Shown piece by piece: positions 40,681-49,267 of a stretch of 64,000 nucleotides of DNA. A program made the translations under genes and the position numbers. Source of the DNA: CAVXNB01 sp963763085 (GTDB lineage: Bacteria > Actinomycetota > Acidimicrobiia > Acidimicrobiales > Bog-793); assembly GCA_963763085.1 (NCBI GenBank), contig CAVXNB010000001.1, positions 620,001-684,000 on the forward strand, written 5' to 3'. Every line of letters starts with the position of its first letter. Positions within the stretch are counted from its first letter, which is position 1. The notes beneath the pieces were generated by a model that searched no databases, was not told the origin of the DNA, and saw nothing but the letters and a program-made list of their open reading frames with translations.

Positions 40681-41024
40681 GGCAACCCTCCTGAGAGATG
40701 CGGCCGCTAGCCCGAGGAGAAACGTCCGCTGCCGTTCTGGAATCAGCTGCACTCTGGTTGGCCATGCCGTCGACGCATTCCGGGGACCACTCTCTGGCTG
40801 TGGTGGACGAGGTCCGGGTCGCCATCGCCTCGTCGTAGTGGCCTTCACAAGGCGCTTGACAACTCCTGTGCAAGCAGCCAGTGTCGGTCGACGAACCGTC
40901 GCCGAGCCGCAATGTGCACCACGAAGGAGGGCCCATTGGCTCCGACCACCCGAGTGAGGCCGGGCACCAGTTCGAAGGCGGCGCCGGCTCCCGTGCCGAC
41001 ACCAGGACTAGGCGGCTAGCCGGC
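40681..41024. other. Gene-free region with a candidate promoter
   Basis: About 345 bases between the broken cyclase and the DUF6529-like gene, divergent, so promoters for both should be here. TTGACA at 40856-40861 and, after 17 bases, CAGTGT at 40879-40884 form a candidate sigma-A-type promoter for the rightward genes, with a good -35 and poor -10. Nothing else is recognised. Confidence 0.3.
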
Positions 41025-41607
41025 ATGTCGACCATTACGACTCAGCCGGCACCCACAAAGCAGCGCCTGGCGATCGCCGGTGTCCTCCTGCTCGGCGCAG
41101 TCGTCGCCTTGTCGATCGGGGTTTACGCCAAGGTGCACACCCCTTCGGGGCGACCCGCGCTTACCTTCGGGTTCTCCGGCATACTGCAGATGAAGGCATG
41201 GCTAACGACCCTCGCGGCATCGCTCCTCATCGTCCAGATGGTGACGGCGCTGTGGATGTGGGGCAAGTTGCCGCGCGCCGGGTTCCGCCCCGGGTTGGGC
41301 CTCCATCCTGCACCGCTGGAGCGGCACCGCCGCCTTCATCATCACCCTCCCGGTCGCTTTCAGCTGCATCTGGGCGCTCGGGTTCCAGACGTATAGCCTC
41401 CGCGTCATTGTTCACAGCGTGTCCGGTTGCCTGTTCTACGGTGCGTACGCCGCAAAGATGCTGGGTCTGCGGGTAAGAGGGTTGCCCGGATGGGCGCTCC
41501 CCGTCCTCGGGGCAAGCGTGTTGACGTTGCTGCTCGTCCTGTGGCTGACGGCGGCATTGTGGTTCTTCACACGCACGGGAATACCGCTCCGTTCTCGTAG
41601 GAGGTGA
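41025..41607 (+). CDS. DUF6529-like four-helix membrane protein (one frame break)
   Basis: About 194 residues if joined. The first frame gives MSTITTQPAPTKQRLAIAGV and helices to MWGKLPRAG; a break near 41280 leads to SAPGWASILHRWSGTAAFII, LPVAFSCIWALGFQ, RVIVHSVSGCLFYGAYAAKM and a last helix ending ALWFFTRTGI. His residues in LHRWSG and IVHSVS could bind haem b. The family occurs next to Rieske proteins in actinobacteria; here the Rieske gene starts 3 bases later. A role in membrane electron transfer is inferred. Confidence 0.65.
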
Positions 41608-41609
41608 CA

Positions 41610-42227
41610 ATGCCTGCCACGACCACCTCACGCCGTGCGTTGCTCCGCGGGGCGGCGGTGTCCCTCGCCGCCGGCATCGCCGGATACACCGTGGCCCGCT
41701 CGAGTTCGCTGACAAAGCCTCGGAGCCCCACGACGGGCGCCAACGGGTACGGGCCGTCGACAGGCGAGGGTCGCTTCCTCGCCGAGGTGCAGCAGATCCC
41801 GGCGGAGGGTGGCGGCTTGATCCTCGCGCGGGCACTCATCGTCCTCGTGCGAGAAGCGGAAGGCTCGATCCGAGGCTTCTCCGCCGTCTGCACCCATCAG
41901 GGCTGCACGGTGAGCTCCGTCCAGAACGGCGTAATCATGTGCCCGTGTCACGGGAGCCAGTTCAATGCGCAGACCGGGGCGGTCGTAGGCGGGCCGGCAC
42001 CCCGTCCCTTGCCTTCGGTCCCGGTCGTGGTGCGGAGCGGGGGGGTGTACACCGCGTGCGACACGGCCCGTCTCGGAGTGCCTGTCATGAATTGGTGGCG
42101 GATATTGCCGACGCTCCTATGGCTCGCCGCGGCCGCCTTCGCCGTGGGCACGCTCGATCGCTCTCTCCTGAGAAGGCCAGCCCCGCTGGTCCTGGTCCAT
42201 GTCGGGCCAAATGCTCGGCCGGCGTGA
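41610..42227 (+). CDS. Tat-exported Rieske 2Fe-2S protein with extra C-terminal helix
   Basis: 205 residues. The N-terminus TTSRRALLRGAAVSLAAGIA is a Tat signal or anchor. Cluster-binding boxes CTHQGC and CPCHGSQF are complete. The Rieske fold normally ends near VVVRSGGVYTA; here the frame continues for ~55 residues with a membrane helix (ILPTLLWLAAAAFAVGTL). An internal ATG (42087) could instead start a separate small membrane peptide. A run of seven G just before the extension is a possible indel site. AGGAGG lies 5 bases before ATG 41610. It probably passes electrons with the preceding membrane protein. Confidence 0.85.
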   Translation: MPATTTSRRALLRGAAVSLAAGIAGYTVARSSSLTKPRSPTTGANGYGPSTGEGRFLAEVQQIPAEGGGLILARALIVLVREAEGSIRGFSAVCTHQGCTVSSVQNGVIMCPCHGSQFNAQTGAVVGGPAPRPLPSVPVVVRSGGVYTACDTARLGVPVMNWWRILPTLLWLAAAAFAVGTLDRSLLRRPAPLVLVHVGPNARPA

Positions 42228-42330
42228 CGCAGACGATCTCGGGCATCGGAACAGTGCGAAAGCCGGCTTTGCTCTTGGGCGGCCCGAACCCGGCACTCCC
42301 CTGAGCTGGCCGAGTCCACGCGCTGCGGAA

Positions 42331-42401
42331 CTGAACGGCTAGCTGGCGCTGCAAGCTTTTTGGCAGGCAGCGCCAGCTAAGGCGTTTGATCTAGAGAATG
42401 C
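42331..42401 (+). repeat. Dispersed hairpin element, copy 1
   Basis: 12-base perfect arms AGCTGGCGCTGC (42341-42352) and GCAGCGCCAGCT (42367-42378) around a 14-base loop, preceded by TGAAC and followed by a 22-base tail (42380-42401) that includes GTTTGATCTAGAGAATGC. Arms and tail are identical to the copy at 58741-58810. It lies between the Rieske gene and a gene fragment. Confidence 0.85.
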
Positions 42402-42697
42402 CGTGCCTGCCGCTGCACTCCAGCCATCCGGCGGAGTACGTCACGCAGTCGGTCACAGGGCTCGTCATCAGCCCGGACACTGTCAAAGTCTTGAACACGA
42501 CGGCCCACACGATCGTGTTCAAGGTGACCGACGCCGGTGACCCCGTAAAGGGGGCCGTCGTGAAGGTCGACGGACACCACTCGGCGACCGGTCCGGCGGG
42601 GACCACCTCGATCGTCATCCCGAAGGGCGCCAAGACCGGCTCGTTCCCGGTGACGGCGTCAGGCCTGAACTACATCTCGGCCAAGGGGACCCGACGA
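42398..42697 (+). pseudogene. Fragment of a secreted Ig-like-domain protein
   Basis: One frame encodes about 95 residues with an immunoglobulin-like beta pattern: TGLVISPDTVKVLNTTAHTI, VFKVTDAGDPVKGAVVKVDG, GPAGTTSIVIPKGAKTGSFP and VTASGLNYISAKGT. Sense is lost where the response-regulator gene ends on the other strand, and no signal peptide or plausible start precedes it; the only ATG is the last bases of the hairpin element. It looks like the C-terminal remnant of a larger surface protein. Confidence 0.5.
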
Positions 42698-42699
42698 GG

Positions 42700-43381
42700 T
42701 CACCCAGGGCGACTGCGCCCCTCGGGACGGACGAGGCCTGTCTGGAAGGCGAAGACGACGGCCTGGACACGATCGCGCAAACCGAGCTTGGCGAGGATCT
42801 TCCCGACATGGGTCTTCACAGTCGCCTCGGACACGAACAGGCGAGCAGCGATCTCAGCATTCGACAACCCTTCCGCAAGGGCGATCAGCACTTCACGCTC
42901 CCGATCAGAGAGGGTGGAGTAGCCTGCGTCGACCGGCGCATCTTGGCCAGGCTCTGCCAGTAGATGTGAGTACTTGTCGAGCAATCGGCGAGTGATACGG
43001 GGAGACACGACGGCGTCGCCTGAAGCCACTGTCCGGATCGCGCCTGTCAGCTCGGCCGGAGGTACGTCCTTGAGGAGAAACCCGCTCGCTCCTGCACGTA
43101 AGGCTCCGAAGGCGTACTCGTCGAGATCGAACGTGGTCAGTACGAGCACCCGTACCGTCGGGTCCCTGGACACGATCTGACGTGTCGCCTCGATTCCGTC
43201 CATGACGGGCATGCGGATGTCCATGAGCGACGACGTCAGGGTGACACCTTGCTGCGAGCTCGACGGCCAGGGCGCCGTCGCCGGCCTCTCCGAGGACTTC
43301 GATGTCTTCTGCTGCCTCCAGAATCATCCGGAATCCCAGCCTGAGCAGCTCCTGGTCATCGACGAGCACGATCTTGATCAT
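42700..43381 (-). CDS. NarL/LuxR-family response regulator (one frame break)
   Basis: Receiver domain starts MIKIVLVDDQELLRLGFRMI; after a break near 43235 the adjacent frame supplies LMDIRMPVMDGIEATRQIVS, FLLKDVPPAELTGAIR and the LuxR helix-turn-helix LSDREREVLIALAEGLSNAE with VKTHVGKILAKLGL. The phospho-acceptor is the Asp in LMDIRMP. Its ATG shares one base with the kinase stop (TGATG), so the pair is coupled. Total length 682 bases is one off a multiple of three, in line with a single indel. Targets unknown. Confidence 0.82.
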
Positions 43382-44616
43382 CACTCTGCTCTTGCAGCGT
43401 CGCGGACGGTTACGCGAGACGACCCAACCCCCGGAGTCGATGGGACCGGCCCGAAGCGTCCCGCCGTGGAGGTTGGCTCGTTCCCGCATGCCTTCGACCC
43501 CATGTCCCCCGGTCCCGTCCGCTCTCCGGCCTGAAAAGCGACCGCACCGGCACCGTCGTCGGCCACCTCGAGCTTGACAACCGGGCGGTCGTAGCGAAGC
43601 TCCACCGACACCTTCGTGGCGCCGGCGTGCTTCAGCGTGTTCGTGAGGGCCTCCTCCGCGATGCGGTAGAGCGTGAGCTCGACGGCAGCGCTGAGCGCAA
43701 AGGGTTGCCCACCCCGCTCGAAGCAGACATCGAGTCCGGTGGCCCGGACGCGATCGAACAGCTCGTCGAGGCCGTCGATCGTCGGTGCAGGGGAGAGATC
43801 GACCTCGCCGCCGTCTGCCCGAAGGACTCCGATGAGCCGTCTCATGTCCGTCAGAGCCTGTCGGCCGACGGCAGACACCTTCTCCATCGCCTCGGCTGCT
43901 CCGTCGGGATCGGAGCGGTTGACAACGAAGGCGGCGTCGGCCAGGGTCACGACGACCGAGAGGCTGTGCGCCACGATGTCGTGCATTTCGCGGGCGATGC
44001 GGGCTCGCTCGGCTGCCGCCGCAAGGGAGGCCTGCTGGTCTCTTTCCACTTCGAGGCGCTTTGCTCGCTCCGCCAACCAGCCCATGTACTCGCTTCCCGA
44101 GCGAACCGTCCAACCGGCAAACAGAGCGGCGACGACCATTGCCGTGATGAACAAGAACGACCGAGGTGCCGTCCCGGCCAGGCGCCAGCGTGTGGAGGCC
44201 ATGAAGGCGCCGACTTCCATGACGGCTGCGGCGAGCAGGGAGCGGAGGCGTGACTCATGGACCGCCACCGTGTACAGCGCCACGAGAAGCGATGCGTCGC
44301 CGATGAGCCGGTATCCGAGCGCCCACTGCCCGAGGGCGATGGCCGACACGACACAGAAGACCGCTGTGGGTTGGGACCGCCGCCAGACGAGTGGAGCGAT
44401 GAGCGCCAGCTGTACCCAGACCTCGTCCCAGTCGAGGGTTCGGGCATGGACGAGCCATGCAGTGGACAACGTCAAGAGGACCGCTGCGAGCGCGCCGTCG
44501 GTCGCGACCACGTGTGTGTTCGCGATCCGGCGAAGGTTCTCGAACAAGGGCCGGCGCGCCTCACCTGCACACGGCAATCTGGAGGGCGGCAAGTGGATTG
44601 GGCGGTCGAGGCACAT
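43381..44616 (-). CDS. Sensor histidine kinase, HisKA_3 (NarL-partner) type (two compensating frame breaks)
   Basis: 411 residues as read. Four or five membrane helices (for example GALAAVLLTLSTAWLVHART, LLAAAVMEVGAFMA) precede the dimerisation helix RARIAREMHDIVAHSLSVVV with the phospho-His, and the ATPase domain has LYRIAEEALTNTLKHAGATK (N box) and LEVADDGAGA. The expected G2 segment, GHGVEGMRERANLHGGTLRA, lies in another frame between ~43520 and ~43425, so two opposite indels are likely. The signal is unknown. Divergent from the Er-VIT1 gene. Confidence 0.82.
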   Translation of the reverse strand: MCLDRPIHLPPSRLPCAGEARRPLFENLRRIANTHVVATDGALAAVLLTLSTAWLVHARTLDWDEVWVQLALIAPLVWRRSQPTAVFCVVSAIALGQWALGYRLIGDASLLVALYTVAVHESRLRSLLAAAVMEVGAFMASTRWRLAGTAPRSFLFITAMVVAALFAGWTVRSGSEYMGWLAERAKRLEVERDQQASLAAAAERARIAREMHDIVAHSLSVVVTLADAAFVVNRSDPDGAAEAMEKVSAVGRQALTDMRRLIGVLRADGGEVDLSPAPTIDGLDELFDRVRATGLDVCFERGGQPFALSAAVELTLYRIAEEALTNTLKHAGATKVSVELRYDRPVVKLEVADDGAGAVAFQAGERTGPGDMGSKACGNEPTSTAGRFGPVPSTPGVGSSRVTVRDAARAE

Positions 44617-44741
44617 TGGAGTGGTCTCTTAAATGGACGGTTTGCTGCCGGTGAGAGTACCGCTACCGCGTGGCCCGATCGTGAGGGGCAGGGGAACTCG
44701 ACCGGAGCCCATCACAAGCGCACTGGGAGTAGACAACTCAC

Positions 44742-45876
44742 ATGGTCAGCAGCGGCATCCGACGCGTCCCGGTATCGCGCAAACTTGCAAAGCGAGGTCG
44801 ACTCGTCCACGGTCTACCGCGCCATGGCGGCCGCCGAGAAAAACCCCCAGTTGGCCTCGGTCTACGTTCGACTGGCCCAAGTCGAAGAGCGTCACGCGTC
44901 TTTCTGGGAAGAGCGACTCCGATCGATCGGAGCCACTCCAGGTCGCCGACGACCTTCTTGGCGGGCTCGCACTATGGCCCTCCTTGCGGGCCGGTTCGGG
45001 CCGAGGATTGTGCTACCGACAGTCGCCACCCTCGAACAGGTCGATCAGGGCGGCTACGACGACCAGCCCGAGACCGCAGGAACGAACATGCCCGACCAGG
45101 AGCGCTCGCATGCTCGGGTCTTGCGTTACATCGCCGGCGGCTCCCCGCAGGGCATCGCAGGAGAGACTCTCGCCACGCTGGAAGGCCGCCACCGAGCGCC
45201 CGGAGGGAACTCCCTCCGTGCCGCCGTGCTCGGCGCGAACGACGGCCTCACCTCCAACCTCGCTTTGGTGATGGGCGTCGCCGGCGCTCAGCTCAAGACG
45301 GCGGCGATATTGATCACGGGACTGTCGGGACTCTTGGCCGGTGCCTTCTCCATGGCGATCGGCGAATGGATCTCGGTCCAGAGCGCTCGTGAGCTGTACC
45401 AGCGGCAGGTGACCACCGAGGCGGCCGAGATCCGGTCCGTCCCTGACGAGGAACAAGAGGAGCTTGCGCTCATCTACGAAGCCAAAGGGCTTCCCCAAGA
45501 AGAGGCCCAACAAGTCGCCGAGCGTCTCATGGCCGACGAACAGGCCGCCCTCGACGCCATGGTGCGCGAAGAGCTAGGCCTTGACCCCAATCAGCTTGGC
45601 GGCTCCCCTTACGCCGCCGGTGCAGCCTCGTTCCTCTTGTTCTCGATCGGCGCCGTCATCCCGCTGATCCCCTACTTCATTACGAGCGGCACTGCTGCGC
45701 TCGTCGCCGCCATCTGTTGCGCTGCGCTCGGACTCTTCACCATCGGTACGCTGATCACGCTTTTGACCGGGCGCAACGCGATCTTCTCCGGAACTCGCCA
45801 ACTGTGCTTCGGGCTGCTCGCCGCCGGACTCACCTTCGGGCTCGGGCGTCTTATCGGGACCGCCGTGGGCGGCTAG
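44742..45876 (+). CDS. Er-VIT1 (MbfA-like) ferritin-domain iron/manganese transporter
   Basis: N-terminal ferritin-like domain (YRANLQSEVDSSTVYRAMAA, VEERHASFWEERL, QERSHARVLRYIAG) with the Glu and ExxH residues of a di-iron site, then a VIT1/CCC1 membrane domain (AVLGANDGLTSNLALVMGVA, LLAGAFSMAIGEWISVQSAR, SFLLFSIGAVIPLIPYFITS). MbfA-type proteins of this layout export iron and guard against peroxide. The frame of the body has no good start; ATG 44742, with GGGAG 12 bases upstream, is one frame off, so a small indel just after the start is likely. Sits between two two-component systems. Confidence 0.82.
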
Positions 45877-45970
45877 CCGCGAGTCGGGGCAGGCCTTGTT
45901 TGGGGTCTTCCATAAGGGAGGCGCCGAGAGCAACCCTTCTTCGCCCCGCCACGTCCAGGCCATACCTGCT

Positions 45971-46636
45971 CTAGCCGAGGCCCGGGGTGACCAAGCCGGT
46001 CTCGTAGGCGATGACGACCAGCTGTGCTCGATCACGGGCGTTCAGCTTCGTCATGGACCGGTTGACGTGGGTCTTGGCGGTCAACGGGCTCATGTAGAGC
46101 GTGGCGGCGATCTCTTCGTTGCTCTTACCTGCGCCGACGAGTGCCAGCACCTCCCGTTCCCGTTCTGTGAGTACCGCGAGAGTCGCGGCGTCGATGGGTC
46201 GGCTGGTGCCGCGGCCGGCGATATTGGCGATCAGGCGACGGGTCACGCTCGGTGACAACAGGGCGTCGCCTCGGGCGACGATCCGGACGGCGTCGATCAG
46301 GTCCTCGGGCTCGGTGTCCTTGACGAGGAACCCGCTCGCCCCCGCCCGTAGCGCTTCGAAGACGTACTCGTCGTCCTCGAAGGTGGTGAGTATGAGAACC
46401 CGGAGCTCGGCGAGGCTCGGGTCAGCCGCGATGCGTCGGGTGGCCTCGAGCCCGTCGACACCAGGCATGCGGATGTCCATGAGGACGACGTCGGCAGCGG
46501 TCCGATGGGCGAGGTCAATCGCCGTCTGCCCGTCGCCCGCCTCCCCCACGACCTCGATGTCGTCGGCCGACCCGATCAGGACTCGGAAACCGGCGCGCAC
46601 GAGGGCCTGGTCGTCTGCGAGGATCACCCGGATCAA
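45971..46636 (-). CDS. NarL/LuxR-family response regulator
   Basis: 221 residues, intact. Receiver with DD at residues 8-9, Asp54 in VVLMDIRMPG and Lys in FLVKDTEPED; LuxR helix-turn-helix LTEREREVLALVGAGKSNEE with LTAKTHVNRSMTKL. The TTG start at 46636 overlaps the kinase stop (TTGA). Similar in sequence to the regulator at 42.7-43.4 kb, so the two systems may be old duplicates. Targets unknown; the converging Er-VIT1 gene is the nearest candidate. Confidence 0.9.
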   Translation of the reverse strand: MIRVILADDQALVRAGFRVLIGSADDIEVVGEAGDGQTAIDLAHRTAADVVLMDIRMPGVDGLEATRRIAADPSLAELRVLILTTFEDDEYVFEALRAGASGFLVKDTEPEDLIDAVRIVARGDALLSPSVTRRLIANIAGRGTSRPIDAATLAVLTEREREVLALVGAGKSNEEIAATLYMSPLTAKTHVNRSMTKLNARDRAQLVVIAYETGLVTPGLG

Positions 46637-47866
46637 GAGCTGAGAACCTCCGGGGCAGGCGCAGGGTCGACGTCGGACTCGAGAGCACTCGTGGGAAGTT
46701 CGGCGTGCACCCTGAAGCCGCCCGTGGCGAGCCGACCCGCCCGCATCTGGCCTCCGAGCACGAGGACTCGTTCCTCCATGCCGGCCAGTCCCGTGCCGGC
46801 GCCATCAACGAACGACGCTTGGCCTCGAGGGCCGTCGTTGACCACATCGATGACGAGCAGCCCATCCTGGCCTGAGATGGTGACGTCCGCCGAGGACTCC
46901 GGGGCGTGACGGACGACGTTGGTGAGTGACTCCTGGACGATTCGATATGCCCCGAGAGCAGTCTCAGGCGGAATAGCGGTGAGGTGCGCGTCGCAGCGCA
47001 GCCGCGTGACAATCCCGGCAGCCGTGGTGGCATCGGCAAGAGCCTGGAAGGCGTCCCGGTCGGGCAGCGGCACCGCCGGCTCGCCGCCGTCGACCTGGCG
47101 CAGGACATCGAGGATCGATCGCAGCTCGCGCAGACCGTTCTTGCTGGCGGCGCGGATGGCCTGCAGCGCCTCCGCCACGCGGGCAGGATCGTCGGGGAGG
47201 AGGGTCGCCGCCGCACTGGCCTGCACGTTGATCATGGCGATGGAGTGAGCCACGACGTCGTGCAGCTCCCTCGCGATGCGGAGCCGCTCGGAGTCCACCC
47301 GCCTGCGGGTCTCCTCTTCCCGTGCCCGCTCGAGTTGCGCATAGCGCAGACGCTCGCTCGCCTTCCATTGCCGTCGAGCCGCGACGGCAGCGCCGACGGC
47401 TCCGGCTGCGAGCATCTCGGGCCACATATCGAGTTGCGGACCCCCCCACCAGCCCCACGGTCCCAGCAGGCCGCCGACTAGCCAGATCGTGAACGCACCT
47501 CCAGCACCCAACGCCGCCAGAGCGATCCGGCTGGACTTAGCGGTGGCCAGCGAATAGAGCGCCACCAGCACGACCACCAGGCTGGCGCCGTAGACCTGGC
47601 CCAGCGCCGCCCACCCCGCCGATTCCCGCCACGGCTGCGGTGTAGACCGCCACCGGGTGTCGGCGCCTCCATAAGAGGAGGACGGCGGGAGCTGCGACGA
47701 GCGCGAACGCGGCCGGGTTGGGGTGGGTCCGCAGGTGCAGGCCGGCGTAGTGGTGCGACGGGTAGGCCTCGACCACCGATCCTGCCACGACGAGCGCGAG
47801 CACGAGAGCCACCCCGGCAGGTTCTGAACACCGCCCTTTGGCGATTCGGAGCACAGCGGAGCGCAC
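46633..47866 (-). CDS. Sensor histidine kinase, HisKA_3 type (one frame break)
   Basis: About 411 residues. The first frame from GTG 47866 gives two or three helices (VALVLALVVAG, FALVAAPAVLLLWRRRHPVA); near 47615-47640 the frame changes to GWAALGQVYGASLVVVLVAL and continues through RLRIARELHDVVAHSIAMIN (phospho-His), YRIVQESLTNVVRHAPESSA and GTGLAGMEERVLVLGGQMRA. Coupled to the response regulator by a TTGA overlap. The signal is unknown. Divergent from the DUF6069 gene. Confidence 0.85.
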
Positions 47867-48076
47867 GCCATCAACGGTAGGCCTGCCACGCCCCCAAGTC
47901 GTACTCCTCAGGCAGGTCAGCGCGGCTACTGCGCCCGCGGTACTCCGCTACTGCCGGCGACGCACTCTCGGAGCCTGCCCCTAGACGATGCCCAATTAGG
48001 TGCCGCCGACTGATCCTTGTTCAAGCGGATGTCCCGCCCGAGCCAGAAAGGCTCGGTCACTACCGAGGAGGATCCC

Positions 48077-48553
48077 GTGCTCACCATCCGTCGTCTCCGT
48101 CACGCTACCGTCGCAGCCACTGCCGTTGCGGCCGCTGCATCGTGGGCAGTCGTCACCCATGTTGCTGGTGTGCATCTGACCGTCCGCTTTCCCCACTCGG
48201 CCGCCACGACCGTAGGACTGGGAACGATTGTGGCCGCCGCCACCGCCGCCACCCTGTTGGGTTGGGGGCTCCTGGCCGCTCTCGAGACGAGAGCGACACA
48301 GCCGCGGAAGACCTGGACCATGGCTGCGGTGGCGGTCCTCCTCGCGTCACTGACGCTTCCGATCGCCTTCGCGACGACGACCGCGGCTGCGGTTGGGCTC
48401 GTCACCACCCACCTCGCTGTGGCCGCCGTCGCCGTCACCGGACTCGCCTGGGTGGCCCCGCATGCTCGCATGAAGTCGGCAGTGCCCGATGCCCTCGGGA
48501 GCCTGGGAGCTCACTCTCGCGAGGACGCGTCTCCCCAACCGACCGGAGCCTGA
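48077..48553 (+). CDS. DUF6069-like four-helix membrane protein
   Basis: 158 residues with four hydrophobic segments: AATAVAAAASWAVVTHVAGV, TIVAAATAATLLGWGLLAAL, MAAVAVLLASLTLPIAFATT and TTHLAVAAVAVTGLAWVAPH. This matches the pattern of small actinobacterial DUF6069 proteins of unknown function. GTG 48077 is set by GAGGAG 7 bases upstream; the frame is open further back but without such a site. It stands alone between two minus-strand units. Confidence 0.75.
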   Translation: MLTIRRLRHATVAATAVAAAASWAVVTHVAGVHLTVRFPHSAATTVGLGTIVAAATAATLLGWGLLAALETRATQPRKTWTMAAVAVLLASLTLPIAFATTTAAAVGLVTTHLAVAAVAVTGLAWVAPHARMKSAVPDALGSLGAHSREDASPQPTGA

Positions 48554-48638
48554 GCCGTCGGTGGACCGGCCAAGCTCGAGCAGGCGACCGAAGGCGTCGG
48601 ACTACGCCGGTCGGCTCGTTCGGGTCGTCATCGACAGC

Positions 48639-49265
48639 TCAGCGGCTCGAACCGCCGTGGGAGAGGAACAGGCCAACTTTGCTTGCGAACAGCACGCCGA
48701 GCAGGACGCCGACCGCAACGCTGACGACGAGCAGCCACTGACGGGCGCCGGCCCCAGCGATCTCGCGCCGCGCCCGCCCGTACCAGTCCCGCGAGGCGAG
48801 CTTCGCGGTGTCACCGAGATGCGCAAGCACGTGGATCGTCATCGCACCGAACCAGAGCACGAAGCTCGCCTTGTGGAGGAACTGAAGGTTCGAGCGCCAT
48901 TGGCCGGAGGAGAACAGCAGGGCGATCCCGCTCCCGAACAGCGCCAGCGTAAGTACGACGAGGATGGGGCCAAGCAACCTCATCAGCGCGGCTGGCGGTC
49001 CCTTCTTCACATACGCCGCGTTTCCGCCGTAGTAGCGGGCAAAGCGGTATCCGGTCGAACCGAGCTTTGCGAGCACGGGGGGCACGAGAACCATGCCGAT
49101 GACAACGTGAGGGGTCAGCAGCCGGTGGATGAAGGGGATTGTCAGTCCTTCGACAGCAAGCAGCACGAGCAGAAGCGCCCCAAATGACCCAGTCAGGCGG
49201 GCGTTTGCCTCGACCCCATCGACAGGCCGCACCTTCGGCGACATTGCACTCGTCTTATTGGGCAT
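48639..49265 (-). CDS. Cytochrome b561-like / DUF4405-type membrane protein
   Basis: 208 residues, about five helices: LTGSFGALLLVLLAVEGLTI, LTPHVVIGMVLVPPVLAKLG, LLGPILVVLTLALFGSGIAL, FLHKASFVLWFGAMTIHVLA and QWLLVVSVAVGVLLGVLF. His residues in helices (TPHVV, FLHKASF, MTIHVLAH) are placed to bind b haem. The ATG lies 2 bases after the stop of the preceding NAGPA-domain gene, so it ends that operon. Role in electron transfer inferred from haem-type histidines and context. Confidence 0.72.
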   Translation of the reverse strand: MPNKTSAMSPKVRPVDGVEANARLTGSFGALLLVLLAVEGLTIPFIHRLLTPHVVIGMVLVPPVLAKLGSTGYRFARYYGGNAAYVKKGPPAALMRLLGPILVVLTLALFGSGIALLFSSGQWRSNLQFLHKASFVLWFGAMTIHVLAHLGDTAKLASRDWYGRARREIAGAGARQWLLVVSVAVGVLLGVLFASKVGLFLSHGGSSR

Positions 49266-49267
49266 TG

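Noticed and set aside
42380..42401. Integron attC site
   Set aside because: The tail has GCGTTTGATC, which does not fit the GTTRRRY core, and no integrase or cassette array is present.
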